A DNA stretch of 64,000 nt from Planococcus sp. PAMC 21323 (GCF_000785555.1 NZ_CP009129.1:186001-250000); one strand, 5' to 3'. Shown: positions 55,510 through 63,963, counted from the stretch's first letter. Numbers and translations are program-made. Notes: generated by a model not told the origin, from the letters alone.

Positions 55510-56565
55510 TTAGTTAAGGTTCTTTTTATGTGGTTTTCGTATGTCCGCAACGATTAAAGCTCCGACAAGAAATAGTCCGAGATAACCAATGGTCGGATAA
55601 AACAAACTGACGAGGTTTTTAAATCCAACAAAACTTAATACATAGGCAACAAGCACAACAGCAGTAATGAAAACTCGAGATTTGGTTGTGCCCATGACCA
55701 CAAAGCGTGCCGAGAATGAAAAGAGCATGCTAACTGCAGTATTGTAAATCATTCCAAAAAGAATAAAGGACATAAAGATACCAAGAATAGGTGAGAGGTT
55801 ATCGGCAATTAGAAGTAATGGCATTGCTGAGCTACCGACGCTGTCCACTTGTGAGAAAATCGCCAAATGACTCAAAATAATGAGGCCGCCTAGAATGAGA
55901 CCACCAATGAGCCCGCCGCGTGCAGCGACTTTTTCATCTTTTTCAGTTCCACCCATAACAATCGCCATCGAAGCCCCAACGGCAATATTAAACGACACAT
56001 AATTGATAGCCGATAGGAACCAATTTGACAAAGCTGAATCTTGTTCGTTAGCGGTTGAAGCTAGTGAAGCGAATGTAGCATCCATCGTGAAAAGACTGTA
56101 AGCAGCTAAACCGATCACTGCGATGATTAAAAATGGTGTGATGCTTCCAATAATGGCGATTACTTTTTTTACGTTTAACATAATCGTCAAAGCAACTAAA
56201 ACCGCCATGACTGTACTGCCAAGCGGAGCGGGTAAATTGAATTGCTGAGAGAAGATTGATCCTGCTCCGGCAATCATCACAACACCTACGCCAAATAAAG
56301 TTAAAATAATAATGTAGTCGACGATCGAGCCAATTATTTTTCCACTAATTCCAAAAACAGCTTCTTTATGTGAAGTGGTTTTCATTCGACTACCAAGCCG
56401 AGTTAAACTCATTCCTAGATATGCAAATAAAGCGGTTGCAAGAATAGCGGCAATAGTTCCCATGTAGCCGAAGCTTGTAAAGTATTGGAGAATTTCTTGA
56501 CCAGAAGCAAATCCTGCTCCAACAATGATACCAACAAAGGCACTTCCCATTTTCAAACTTTTCAT
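55510..56565 (-). CDS. ykvI: YkvI family membrane transporter-like protein
   Basis: A 351-residue protein with about ten membrane helices. The start MGSAFVGIIVGAGFASGQEILQYF (6-29), with an unwound Gly-rich first helix, resembles amino-acid/polyamine/organocation and sodium-symporter folds, and the whole protein matches the YkvI family. The substrate is unknown. I set the start at ATG 56565, six bases after AGGAGG; the frame extends ten codons further upstream through the ribosome site. The 231-base gap upstream (56566-56796) is AT-rich; I see no gene in it. Confidence 0.84.
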   Translation of the reverse strand: MKSLKMGSAFVGIIVGAGFASGQEILQYFTSFGYMGTIAAILATALFAYLGMSLTRLGSRMKTTSHKEAVFGISGKIIGSIVDYIIILTLFGVGVVMIAGAGSIFSQQFNLPAPLGSTVMAVLVALTIMLNVKKVIAIIGSITPFLIIAVIGLAAYSLFTMDATFASLASTANEQDSALSNWFLSAINYVSFNIAVGASMAIVMGGTEKDEKVAARGGLIGGLILGGLIILSHLAIFSQVDSVGSSAMPLLLIADNLSPILGIFMSFILFGMIYNTAVSMLFSFSARFVVMGTTKSRVFITAVVLVAYVLSFVGFKNLVSLFYPTIGYLGLFLVGALIVADIRKPHKKNLN

Positions 56566-56760
56566 GATGTTCCTCCTAGGTGATGGGTGGGGCATAGATG
56601 AGTTTTTTTAGTATAAAATTCTTATTTAAATATAGCAAAAAAAGGAAAGTAGTACAATTGATAAGGGAGTGAGGTTGCAAGTGTTTTAAGAAATTTATGT
56701 ATTAAAGTAGATTAAATAAAGATATAAAAATAATAAAATATAGAAGAGAATACAAAAAAA

Positions 56761-56784
56761 CATCGCCAGTAAGACTGGCGATGT
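56761..56784 (-). terminator. Terminator of the YflT gene
   Basis: CATCGCCAG and CTGGCGATG form a nine-base-pair stem with loop TAAGA and a T-run on the minus strand. Confidence 0.85.
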
Positions 56785-56796
56785 TTTAGCAAATAA

Positions 56797-57126
56797 TTAG
56801 TTTAACTCTTTATTTGCGATAATAACTAATTTACCTTTATCGAGCTCTTCTTCATAATCTGCTGCTTCTTGTGTAGTTAAACCAGCTGCGGCCATTTTAG
56901 CACGCAATTCGTCACCACGTGAAATGGTCATGTTTTTCATGCTGTCTAGGAAGCCTTGTTCTTTCATGCCAACTTCTTCTGTGTCCAATGCTTTTGTGAT
57001 GTCTTTGCCACGTTTTTTATCGTGTGCAAAAATGTAAATATCATCGTGCGTGTAGCCTTGTGTTTCTAATTTCTCGATTTCTGATTTTGCTTGAAGTACG
57101 TTTTCGACTGTCATTTTTAAAGTCAA
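56797..57126 (-). CDS. General stress protein, YflT domain
   Basis: A 109-residue soluble protein of the heat-induced stress YflT family: a ferredoxin-like N-terminal half with EIEKLETQGYTHDDIYIFAHDKKR and a helical C-terminal part ending GKLVIIANKE. Such proteins belong to the SigB general stress regulon in Bacillus; function unknown. The start is TTG 57126, six bases after GGAGGG, with an ATG 12 bases later as alternative. A SigB-like promoter lies just upstream. A hairpin with CATCGCCAG/CTGGCGATG (56761-56784) follows as terminator. Confidence 0.87.
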   Translation of the reverse strand: MTLKMTVENVLQAKSEIEKLETQGYTHDDIYIFAHDKKRGKDITKALDTEEVGMKEQGFLDSMKNMTISRGDELRAKMAAAGLTTQEAADYEEELDKGKLVIIANKELN

Positions 57127-57161
57127 TTTTATCCCTCCAAATTAATTTCTTATTACTATAC

Positions 57162-57187
57162 ATACCACAGTGGTTTAAAGCTTAAAC
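57162..57187 (-). promoter_or_regulatory. SigB-like promoter of the YflT gene
   Basis: On the minus strand a perfect GTTTAA (57187-57182), 14-base spacer and TGGTAT (57167-57162; consensus GGGTAT). Confidence 0.55.
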
Positions 57188-57244
57188 AAAGAAACGACCA
57201 ATAATCAGTTATACTAAAGAAAAGTAGAATGGGGAGTGGTTTTT

Positions 57245-57979
57245 TTGAAGATTATTCCGATTGGTGTTTGGGGAGGTTACCCCAATAAAAATGAGGCAAC
57301 TTCATCGTTTTTAATCGAACAAGATGGCTTTCGTTGTTTAGTAGATTGTGGCAGTGGTGTATTAGGTGCTGTTCAAAATTACACGGAATTACGTGAGTTG
57401 GATGCAGTAATCATCAGTCATTATCATCCGGATCATGTTGCAGATATCGGTGTATTGCAACATGCAGCCATGGTTGGAATGCAGTTAAAAGAGTGGGATA
57501 CCCCACTATACATCTATGCTCATGACAAAGATTTAGAAGAGTTTAATAAACTTTCTTATAAAGGTGTTACAAAAGGTCGTGTCATAAAAGCATCGGACAC
57601 ACTTGAACTTGGCCCGTGGCAAGTTACGTTTTGTGAAACAATTCACCCTGTCTATTGTTTAGCTATGAGGTTTACTGCGAACGATCGGACAGTTGTATTT
57701 ACTGCAGATACCGCTTGGAAAGAGGAGTTGGTCGACTTTTCACGAGGAGCAGATCTTTTGGTCGCAGAATCGAACCTTTACGAAAAATATATTGGTATTA
57801 TTGGGGGACACATGAGTGGTAGCCAAGCGGGTAAACTTGCTGAACAAGCTGGTGCCAAGCAATTATTGCTTACTCATCTTCCTCAATACGGTGAACTAAA
57901 TGATATTTTAGAGGCTGCGAAATCTAGTTACAGCGGCAATGTCGAGTTTGCGAAAATTGGCAAAACCTATTCTATTTGA
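57245..57979 (+). CDS. yhfI: MBL-fold metallo-hydrolase YhfI (RNase Z-like fold)
   Basis: A 244-residue cytosolic metallo-beta-lactamase-fold protein. Metal ligands are visible in ISHYHPDHVADI (HxHxDH), the His of ETIHPVYCLA, the Asp of FTADTAW and the His of LLTHLPQYG. It resembles YhfI of Bacillus and the RNase Z-like branch, but it lacks the exosite arm that binds tRNA, so tRNA processing is unlikely. The start is TTG 57245, nine bases after GGGGAG; an in-frame GTG at 57236 abuts that site. Substrate unknown. Confidence 0.87.
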   Translation: MKIIPIGVWGGYPNKNEATSSFLIEQDGFRCLVDCGSGVLGAVQNYTELRELDAVIISHYHPDHVADIGVLQHAAMVGMQLKEWDTPLYIYAHDKDLEEFNKLSYKGVTKGRVIKASDTLELGPWQVTFCETIHPVYCLAMRFTANDRTVVFTADTAWKEELVDFSRGADLLVAESNLYEKYIGIIGGHMSGSQAGKLAEQAGAKQLLLTHLPQYGELNDILEAAKSSYSGNVEFAKIGKTYSI

Positions 57980-58132
57980 TGGGGAAAGTTAAGCAGATAG
58001 TTTGTATATCACATGGGTTCCTTCTATTCTTTAAGTACACGTAAAGAAATTAAAATGTTGTTACTATCTAATTATTTTAAAAGCTAATTCTTTTATGATC
58101 GGTCTGGAGAAAAAAGACTGGAGGAGAATAAG

Positions 58133-58777
58133 ATGAAAATAGGGATAATTGGGGCAACAGGCAAAGCAGGAAATTTGATCTTAAAAGAAGCGCTAAGAAG
58201 GCGTCATGAAATAACGGCAATCATTAGAGATTCACAAAAAGCAGAAAACTTAAATGTACCGATTGTAGAAAAAGATGTTTTTAGTATAACGGCCGAAGAC
58301 TTAGCTCCATTTGATGTTGTCGTTAATGCATTTGGGGTACCACCTGAAAAAGCGAAACAGCACGTTGAGGCGGGAAGAATTCTGATCGATGCACTTAAAA
58401 ACACCCCAAATACTCGCTTGATCGTAGTCGGTGGTGCCGGAAGTTTGTTTGTAGATGAAGCAAGAACGACTCGTTTAGCAGAAACACCTGAATTTCCTGA
58501 AGCATTCAAATCAATTGCAAATAGCCAATCACAAAACTTAGCGGATTTGGAAAAAGCAGAAGGAATCCGGTGGACATTTTTAAGCCCAGCGGCATTTTTC
58601 GATCCGAAAGGTCATCGTACAGGACATTATCAAAAAGGTGACGATGGCTTTATCGTCAATAGTAAAGGGAAGAGTTATATTAGCTATGCCGATTATGCTA
58701 TTGCAGTTGTCGACGAAATTGAAAGTGGGGAACATCAAAACAGACGGTTCACCGTTGTGTCCGAAAATCATCTATAA
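58133..58777 (+). CDS. NAD(P)H-binding oxidoreductase (YwnB-like, atypical SDR)
   Basis: A 214-residue Rossmann-fold protein with GATGKAGNLILKEA (8-21) for dinucleotide binding, an AIIRDSQKAEN ribose/phosphate loop, and FLSPAAFFDP near residue 148. It belongs to the NAD(P)H-binding/NmrA-like group; relatives are quinone or flavin reductases or redox sensors. GGAGGAGAATAAG precedes ATG 58133. It stands alone, and the substrate is unknown. The C-terminal ISYADYAIAVVDEIE is the usual end of this family. Confidence 0.85.
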   Translation: MKIGIIGATGKAGNLILKEALRRRHEITAIIRDSQKAENLNVPIVEKDVFSITAEDLAPFDVVVNAFGVPPEKAKQHVEAGRILIDALKNTPNTRLIVVGGAGSLFVDEARTTRLAETPEFPEAFKSIANSQSQNLADLEKAEGIRWTFLSPAAFFDPKGHRTGHYQKGDDGFIVNSKGKSYISYADYAIAVVDEIESGEHQNRRFTVVSENHL

Positions 58778-58783
58778 TTTCGA

Positions 58784-58813
58784 AGAGCCGATTTCTAAGG
58801 GAATTGGCTTTTC
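58784..58813 (+). terminator. Probable terminator of the YwnB-like gene
   Basis: AGCC/GGCT with TTC/GAA inside form an imperfect stem followed by TTTTCT. Confidence 0.55.
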
Positions 58814-58937
58814 TATTCATGAGCTTATCTACGTTGGACAGCATTTGCCATAAAATGTTCACGTTCCTTAAGTAAACAGCGATTTGTATCATGTATAATA
58901 AGATGAAACTTGAGGTTTAAAGGTGGGAATTAACACA

Positions 58938-59204
58938 ATGGATTTTTTATATTTTCCTGAAGACAAATCGGAGTACATCCCTGGGATTATTTCTGTCGTA
59001 ATTATATTCATATTATCCGTGCTGATCGTACGGTTATTAGTTAAAGCTTCGCGTAAGCAAGTCAAAAGTTTGGAAGATCAAGGTTATCCTGTTGTTTATA
59101 AAGATGGTTTTGATGATGGAAAGTCAGAAGAAGAAATTTTTGAGCCTCAAAAAGCAGCAGATAACGCAAACGAAAAGAAAATACGTGAGAAAAAAGAGAC
59201 CTGA
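58938..59204 (+). CDS. Small membrane protein with charged tail
   Basis: An 88-residue protein with one membrane helix (about 13-37, GIISVVIIFILSVLIVRLLV) and a basic then acidic cytoplasmic tail rich in Lys and Glu. ATG 58938 fits the AGGTGGG site; a GTG at 58923 overlaps that site. No family is recognised. The strong terminator right after it and a clear ribosome site support a real gene. It could be an accessory peptide of a membrane complex; nothing nearby says which. Confidence 0.65.
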   Translation: MDFLYFPEDKSEYIPGIISVVIIFILSVLIVRLLVKASRKQVKSLEDQGYPVVYKDGFDDGKSEEEIFEPQKAADNANEKKIREKKET

Positions 59205-59224
59205 CAGCCGTCAGGTCTTTTTTT
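59197..59224 (+). terminator. Terminator of the small membrane protein gene
   Basis: AGACCTGAC and GTCAGGTCT pair around AGCC, followed by T6. Confidence 0.92.
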
Positions 59225-59287
59225 GGTTCTTTCACTAGGTGTATACTAGAATCACTTAAAGAAAACTGAGAGATGGAGGCACTGGTT

Positions 59288-60571
59288 ATGAAAAATATTT
59301 TCGGAGGAGTACAATGGGCGGTTTTTCTAATTGCTTCTTCCATCGCAGCACCCATCGCAATAGCCAGTATTTTCGGCATGGATACGACAGATACGGCTCT
59401 TTTCTTACAGCGCACGATGTTTGTTTTAGGAATTGCTTGTTTAGTGCAAGCCTTTATCGGACACCGTATGCCGATTAATGAAGGACCCGCGGGTTTATGG
59501 TGGGGAATATTTATTGTTTATGCGGGGTTAGTCGGCATTATGTATGCCACTATGGAAGAATCTCTTCAAGCCTTGCAGAGTGGGTTATTGTACAGTGGAG
59601 TTTTATTTATCATTTTTGCCTATACAGGTCTCGTCGATAAGCTGAAAGTTTTATTTACCCCAACCATTACATTTGTTTATCTCTTATTATTAGTACTTCA
59701 AATCAGTGAGTCGATTATTGCGGGTTTATTGGGCGTTGTTTCAGAAGGCGACCCAGTGGATGGAACGGTTTTACTCGGTAGCATTATCGTTATCATATTA
59801 ACATTCTTTTTCATGAATCATAAAATGCCATGGATTAGTCGTTATTCGGTGTTGTTTGCGATTGCTACGGGGTGGTTCATTTTCTGGATTCTTGGTAAAT
59901 TACCAGAAACTGCAGAGAGCACTGGTAAGTTAATATCCTTGCCAGAGATGCTCGTTTTTGGACCGTTAGTTTGGGATAGTGGCATGTTTGTAACGGCTTT
60001 ATTTTTAACAATTTTATTGCTTGCGAACATGATGGCGTCGATTCGCGTGATGGAGAGTATGCTAAAGAATTCCTTTTCGATTCATGTGCCTGATCGAGTA
60101 AAGCAAGCATCGGCAGCTTCTGGTATTAATCATATTGTTGCTGGGTTATTTTCATCTATTGGACCTGTACCAATCTCAGGGGCGGCAGGATTTGTTAGTG
60201 CGACTAGAACACCTTCAATTAGACCGTTCATTTTGGGAGGCTTCATTGTAGTACTAATTAGTTTTTTCCCAACACTCATGGCAATACTTGCTTCTCTTCC
60301 AGCTCCAGTAGCTTATGCAGTTATCTTTGCGATATTTACGAAAATGGTTGAGATGGCTTTTGTTGAATTGGAAAATGAAAAAAATAGGCTACATTCTTAT
60401 AAAGTGGCAGCTTTCGGATTGATGAGTGGAGTGGGTATTATGTTTGTATCTCCAGAGAGCATGGCGAATTTACCTTCAGTTATCGCAGCTACTTTATCAA
60501 ATGGATTGATTACCGGAACTCTTATTGCCATTTTTATAGAACAGTTATTGTTATGGAAAAAAACAGCATAA
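59288..60571 (+). CDS. NCS2-type purine/pyrimidine permease
   Basis: A 427-residue transporter with about 14 hydrophobic segments, related to NCS2 nucleobase permeases but distant from PbuX: the central region reads GLFSSIGPVPISGAAGFVSATRTPSIRPF near residue 290 where PbuX has QNVGL. A uracil, purine or related heterocycle is likely; it cannot be narrowed down. The start is ATG 59288, eight bases after GGAGG; ATG 59273 precedes that site. There is no riboswitch upstream, unlike pbuX. Single gene with its own terminator. Confidence 0.8.
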   Translation: MKNIFGGVQWAVFLIASSIAAPIAIASIFGMDTTDTALFLQRTMFVLGIACLVQAFIGHRMPINEGPAGLWWGIFIVYAGLVGIMYATMEESLQALQSGLLYSGVLFIIFAYTGLVDKLKVLFTPTITFVYLLLLVLQISESIIAGLLGVVSEGDPVDGTVLLGSIIVIILTFFFMNHKMPWISRYSVLFAIATGWFIFWILGKLPETAESTGKLISLPEMLVFGPLVWDSGMFVTALFLTILLLANMMASIRVMESMLKNSFSIHVPDRVKQASAASGINHIVAGLFSSIGPVPISGAAGFVSATRTPSIRPFILGGFIVVLISFFPTLMAILASLPAPVAYAVIFAIFTKMVEMAFVELENEKNRLHSYKVAAFGLMSGVGIMFVSPESMANLPSVIAATLSNGLITGTLIAIFIEQLLLWKKTA

Positions 60572-60575
60572 AAGA

Positions 60576-60612
60576 GGCTGGACGCGAGTAGTAATTGCGT
60601 CCAGCCTTTATA
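60576..60612 (+). terminator. Terminator of the NCS2 permease gene
   Basis: GGCTGGACGC (60576-60585) and GCGTCCAGCC (60597-60606) pair, followed by a T-rich run. Confidence 0.92.
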
Positions 60613-60656
60613 TTTTTTAGCGCGAGCGACTGTCGGGACTACACAGCCGCTTGTGC

Positions 60657-60786
60657 TTTTCTAATTGTCTAGCTTCAGCGCCCAGCTCTTTGGGTCATAA
60701 GCCATCTTGGCTGTGCGACAAAGAACGTCGCTTCGCCAATCTGTCTTATGCCCGGCAGAGCTACACGGGCGCTTACGCTTTTCTAT
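60657..60786. repeat. Interspersed palindromic repeat (Bacillaceae TCTAGCTxCxGCGCC type)
   Basis: Starts CTTTTCTAATTGTCTAGC and ends GGGCGCTTACGCTTTTCT. AGCGCCCAGCTCT pairs roughly with AGAGCTACACGGGCGCT, and GTCATAAGCCAT with the downstream TCTTATGCCC. The GGTCATAAG...CTTATG core is a hallmark of a repeat scattered between genes in many Bacillus and Planococcaceae genomes. It reaches the last codon of pepF (stop at 60783), so it may also act as its terminator. No coding capacity. Confidence 0.75.
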
Positions 60787-62594
60787 TCCGCTTCGATTTC
60801 TTCTGTTAGTTTGACCAATTCGTCGATTAGTTCGCCGATATAGGCGATGGTGTCGCGGAGTGGTTGTTCGGTCGTGACGTCCACGCCGGCCATTTTTGCA
60901 AGTTCGACCGGGTCTTTAGTGCCTCCTGCTTTCAGAACTTCAAGCCATTCATCCACAGCAGGTTGACCTTCTTTTAAAATGCGTTTAGATACTTGAGTAG
61001 AGATGGTTAAACCAGCACTATAAGTGTACGGATATAAGCCCATGTAATAATGCGGTTGGCGCATCCAAGTCAGCTCGGCACCATCATTTATTTCTACAGT
61101 ATCTCCCCAGAAGTCTTCTAAAACGCCGCGTTTGATCGAATTCAATATTCCTGCATTGACGCTTTGTCCGGCATCAATGCGCTCATAGACTTTACGCTGA
61201 TATGCTGCTTCAAGCAAGTGAGTGACAAAGTTATGGTAATAAGTTCTGGCAACAATTGATGAGATTACCCAACGTTTAAATTTCGGATCCTCCGAGTTTT
61301 TTAATAAGTGGTTGGCCACTAGCATTTCATTCATTGTCGAGGGTGCTTCGATAAAGTATAGTGACGGTCTTCCATTAAAGATGTTTTGTTCTTGATGCGC
61401 ATGATAAAAATGTCCGGCGTGGCCAAGTTCGTGAGCTAGAACAAAAACCTCATTCATACGACCTGTCCAAGAAATTAAAATATATGGGTGATTACCGTAA
61501 GGACTTGAACAAAAAGCGCCTGTTGATTTTCCTTTGTTTTGTGCAAAATCAATCCACCGTTCAGCATAAGAACGATCGATCATTTTGAGATAATCGGGTC
61601 CCATAATCGAAAGAGCCTCATCAATATACTGTTTGGATTCAGCAACGGTAATTTCGGGTTCATAGCTTGGATCTAAGGAAATTTTCAAATCAGCAAAGGT
61701 CATGCGGTCTAAACCGTGAGCCTTCTGTAATAATTTTGCGTATTTTCTCATATGCGGAGCTAGTTCAGTTGTAATCAAATCAATCTGACGATCGTAAAGA
61801 GAACGGTCGACTTCTTGATTAAATAAAAGATAGTCAAAAATACTGTCATAACCCCGCAAGTCAGCAGTCGTTTTTTCCGTCTGCAGTTGCATATCATAAG
61901 TTTTGGCAGTAGTTTGTTGATACTCTTTTAATTTCTTAGAAAAAGTATCAAAGGCTGCACGTCTGAGTTCTGTATTTGTTTCTGCTTCCCAGTCACCTTC
62001 AAAAGAGCCATAGCTTAAAGGATACTTTTGACCGTTTACTTCAAAGTCTTCAAAATCGATATCACCCATTTTTGTTGTATTGTAAAGTCCATAAGGTGCG
62101 CTAAAAGTAGAAGAATAAGCGGCTAAGCTTTTCTCAGCTTCTGGATGCAATTGATAAGGTTTTTTACGCAATAGTTTTTTTAAGAACACACGAAATTCGG
62201 GTGTTTCTTCCATAGCTTGCTCGAGTATTTCGGTTGGCAAGGCGAGAAGTTCACTCGTGATAAAAGACAATTGACTGCCGACTTTGGCAGCAGTAGATCC
62301 GAATTTACTCGCTTGTAATTGGGCTTCATCATTAGTTTGATCTGTACTAGCTGTTAAATTTGCGTGAGTACTCAATAAAACCATTTTTTCCATAAAAGTC
62401 ATATACGCTGTTAAAACTAAAATGATTGTTTCTGTATCAACAATTGTGCCTTGGAAGTTTTTGTTTAAAGCTTCTGCTTGTTGTTCTAAGTCTTGTAATT
62501 GTTGATCGAAATTAGGTGAACTGCTAATTAAACTAGATAAATCCCATGTTTCTTCTATAGGAACAGCTGAGCGTGCAGGTAAACTTTTAACCAA
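60783..62594 (-). CDS. pepF: Oligoendopeptidase F (M3B metallopeptidase)
   Basis: A 603-residue cytosolic zinc endopeptidase that cleaves peptides of roughly 7-17 residues. The zinc motif is VLAHELGHAGHF (HExxH) and the third ligand Glu lies in APSTMNEMLVANHLL. GTKDPVELAKMAGVD near the C-terminus is typical of the family. The start is TTG 62594, eight bases after AGAGGAG. It belongs to the PepF/M3 clade with an N-terminal helical region (about 1-200). An interspersed repeat touches its end. Confidence 0.94.
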   Translation of the reverse strand: MVKSLPARSAVPIEETWDLSSLISSSPNFDQQLQDLEQQAEALNKNFQGTIVDTETIILVLTAYMTFMEKMVLLSTHANLTASTDQTNDEAQLQASKFGSTAAKVGSQLSFITSELLALPTEILEQAMEETPEFRVFLKKLLRKKPYQLHPEAEKSLAAYSSTFSAPYGLYNTTKMGDIDFEDFEVNGQKYPLSYGSFEGDWEAETNTELRRAAFDTFSKKLKEYQQTTAKTYDMQLQTEKTTADLRGYDSIFDYLLFNQEVDRSLYDRQIDLITTELAPHMRKYAKLLQKAHGLDRMTFADLKISLDPSYEPEITVAESKQYIDEALSIMGPDYLKMIDRSYAERWIDFAQNKGKSTGAFCSSPYGNHPYILISWTGRMNEVFVLAHELGHAGHFYHAHQEQNIFNGRPSLYFIEAPSTMNEMLVANHLLKNSEDPKFKRWVISSIVARTYYHNFVTHLLEAAYQRKVYERIDAGQSVNAGILNSIKRGVLEDFWGDTVEINDGAELTWMRQPHYYMGLYPYTYSAGLTISTQVSKRILKEGQPAVDEWLEVLKAGGTKDPVELAKMAGVDVTTEQPLRDTIAYIGELIDELVKLTEEIEAE

Positions 62595-62637
62595 CTAAAT
62601 CTCTCCTCTATGTATTACGGATTTCGAACTAATTATT

Positions 62638-62666
62638 AGTATAATAGGCAATTGAAGAAATGTAAA
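62638..62666 (-). promoter_or_regulatory. SigA promoter of pepF
   Basis: On the minus strand TTTACA (62666-62661), 17-base spacer, TATACT (62643-62638). Confidence 0.7.
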
Positions 62667-62704
62667 AATAATAGTTGTGAATATAAAAAAAATTTAAAAA
62701 ATAG

Positions 62705-62731
62705 GTTTAACTTTATTATTAGATTGGGTAC
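62705..62731 (+). promoter_or_regulatory. Promoter of the candidate ncRNA (SigB- and SigA-like)
   Basis: GTTTAA (62705-62710) and GGGTAC (62726-62731) at 15 bases fit a SigB promoter. Overlapping TTTAAC-N17-TACTAT fits SigA. Either predicts a start near 62740. Confidence 0.5.
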
Positions 62732-62734
62732 TAT

Positions 62735-63176
62735 ATAAATACAAGGCGGAATTACCGTTGAAAGACACGACTGGATTCGATTCAGAATCGCCTTTTAACG
62801 AGAAACTGCACAGCCTTGGCGGGAAATTTGCTTTACTGACGATATTCACTCTTGTCAGGAACCATAGTTAATCAGGTTTCTATCCGGAAAGTGTTTCAAA
62901 CAGTAAGTTGTAAGTTTTTTGTGGAAGTGCAATTGAAAGCCTGACTGCAGAACCAAAAAATTCACTGAGAAGTATATGTGAACCTAATTGCCTTATTGGC
63001 AAATGACAGTCAGTGTAACTAAACTGCAATGACGAGAGTTTCGTATTCGTCAGAGATTTTCAGTTTGTAGAAAGAATTTAATAAGATTTTCCGCGTGCAA
63101 AAGATCTCTCAGGATTTTCGAGAGATGGAAAAAGGAAGAGGCATGATCTGATGAAAAGGATCATGCTTTTTCCTTT
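62735..63176 (+). ncRNA. Candidate structured non-coding RNA, about 440 nt
   Basis: No frame of useful length and no ribosome site lies here, in the longest non-coding gap of the window (62595-63254). Many helices are possible: AAGGCG/CGCCTT (62744-62749 with 62789-62794), CTGAC/GTCAG (62836-62858), TTGCC/GGCAA (62988-63002), CACTGA/TCAGTG (62963-62968 with 63010-63015), AAACTG/CAGTTT (63021-63066) enclosing TGACGA/TCGTCA, and ATCTCTC/GAGAGAT (63104-63126). It ends in an 18-base-pair stem. I do not find markers of tmRNA, RNase P RNA, 6S RNA, SRP RNA, T-box or any riboswitch I know. It could be a free RNA or a very long leader of the downstream thioesterase gene. Confidence 0.55.
63131..63176 (+). 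terminator. Terminator-like stem ending the candidate ncRNA
   Basis: An 18-base-pair stem (63131-63148 with 63159-63176) with two G-U pairs; the T-run lies within its 3' arm. Confidence 0.65.
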
Positions 63177-63181
63177 GGATT

Positions 63182-63210
63182 TTGAACTATCAGATTTTTT
63201 AGTGTAATCT
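63182..63210 (+). promoter_or_regulatory. Possible promoter of the hotdog thioesterase gene
   Basis: TTGAAC (63182-63187), 17-base spacer, TAATCT (63205-63210), 45 bases before the gene. If used, it separates the gene from the ncRNA. Confidence 0.45.
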
Positions 63211-63254
63211 GTTGTATATAGTAATTTTTAGTATGTTAAAAAGGGGAATCAGTT

Positions 63255-63734
63255 ATGGGAGAACATTCAGTAGTCGCGATACAAGACGAGTATGCAGAAG
63301 ATTTTGCGTGGTGTTATGGTTGCGGTCGACTCAATAAAGAAGGACATCAATTTCGGACAGTCTGGAATGGTGAAGAAACGGTAACTTTGTATGAGCCGAA
63401 AAAAGAACACACCGCTATTCCAGGATTTGTTTATGGTGGCTTGATTGCCTCTTTAGTAGATTGTCATGGAACAGGCTCAGCTTCTTTGGCACTTCACCGA
63501 AAAAACGGCTTTGAGCCAGGTAATGGCGTAGCGCCGCCGCGGTTTGTTACCGCTTCTTTGCATGTTGATTATTTAAAACCAACTCCTCAAGGCATTACGT
63601 TAAAGGCAGTTGGGAAAATAGAAGAAATTCATCCTAAGAAATTTAAAGTAAAAACAGAAGTTTACGCGGGAGATACACTTTGTGCAACAGGAGAAGTAAC
63701 GGCTGTCGTTATGCCAGCTTCCTTTGCTAAATAA
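63255..63734 (+). CDS. PaaI-family hotdog thioesterase
   Basis: A 159-residue acyl-CoA thioesterase-like protein. The hotdog core has IPGFVYGGLIASLVDCHGTGSA (the central helix with catalytic Asp) and ASLHVDYLKPTPQGITLKAVGKI. An N-terminal Cys pair, WCYGCGRLNKEGHQ (about 21-34), is seen in a sub-family of these proteins and might bind metal or be structural. AAAAAGGGGAATC precedes ATG 63255. It differs from the thioesterase at 27790, and its substrate is unknown. Confidence 0.88.
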   Translation: MGEHSVVAIQDEYAEDFAWCYGCGRLNKEGHQFRTVWNGEETVTLYEPKKEHTAIPGFVYGGLIASLVDCHGTGSASLALHRKNGFEPGNGVAPPRFVTASLHVDYLKPTPQGITLKAVGKIEEIHPKKFKVKTEVYAGDTLCATGEVTAVVMPASFAK

Positions 63735-63765
63735 CTTGGAAAAGCCATAGAAGGAGTGCTTGATG

Positions 63766-63963
63766 ATGGTAGAGAATAAAAATGAAGAAGAACAAATTGG
63801 ACACACAGAAGCAACAGAAGTAGTTGAACCTGAAATTGAACCGGTTGAAGAAGAGTCAAATGTCGATGAGATGTACAGCAATATAGCATCTAATCGATAT
63901 GAAAACTTACGTACAAGCCACATTGAACAAAGAGCAAAAGAGTTGAGAAAACGAACAAAATAA
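63766..63963 (+). CDS. Small acidic protein of unknown function
   Basis: A 65-residue protein, N-terminal half very acidic (about one Glu in three), C-terminal half basic and helical (RYENLRTSHIEQRAKELRKRTK). No known domain. The AAGGAG site is nine bases before ATG 63766 and six before ATG 63763, so either may be used. It follows the thioesterase after 31 bases and is probably co-transcribed. The frame closes at 63963; the last 37 bases of the window show nothing. Confidence 0.6.
   Translation: MVENKNEEEQIGHTEATEVVEPEIEPVEEESNVDEMYSNIASNRYENLRTSHIEQRAKELRKRTK

Noticed and set aside
58020-58132. Regulatory element before the YwnB-like gene
   Set aside because: AT-rich with no palindrome, riboswitch pattern or well-spaced promoter that I can support.
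62735-63176. tmRNA, RNase P RNA, 6S RNA, T-box, lysine, SAM, TPP, cobalamin, M-box or THF element
   Set aside because: I looked for the conserved core strings of each and found none. OLE- or ROOL-like large RNAs could not be judged by eye and remain open.
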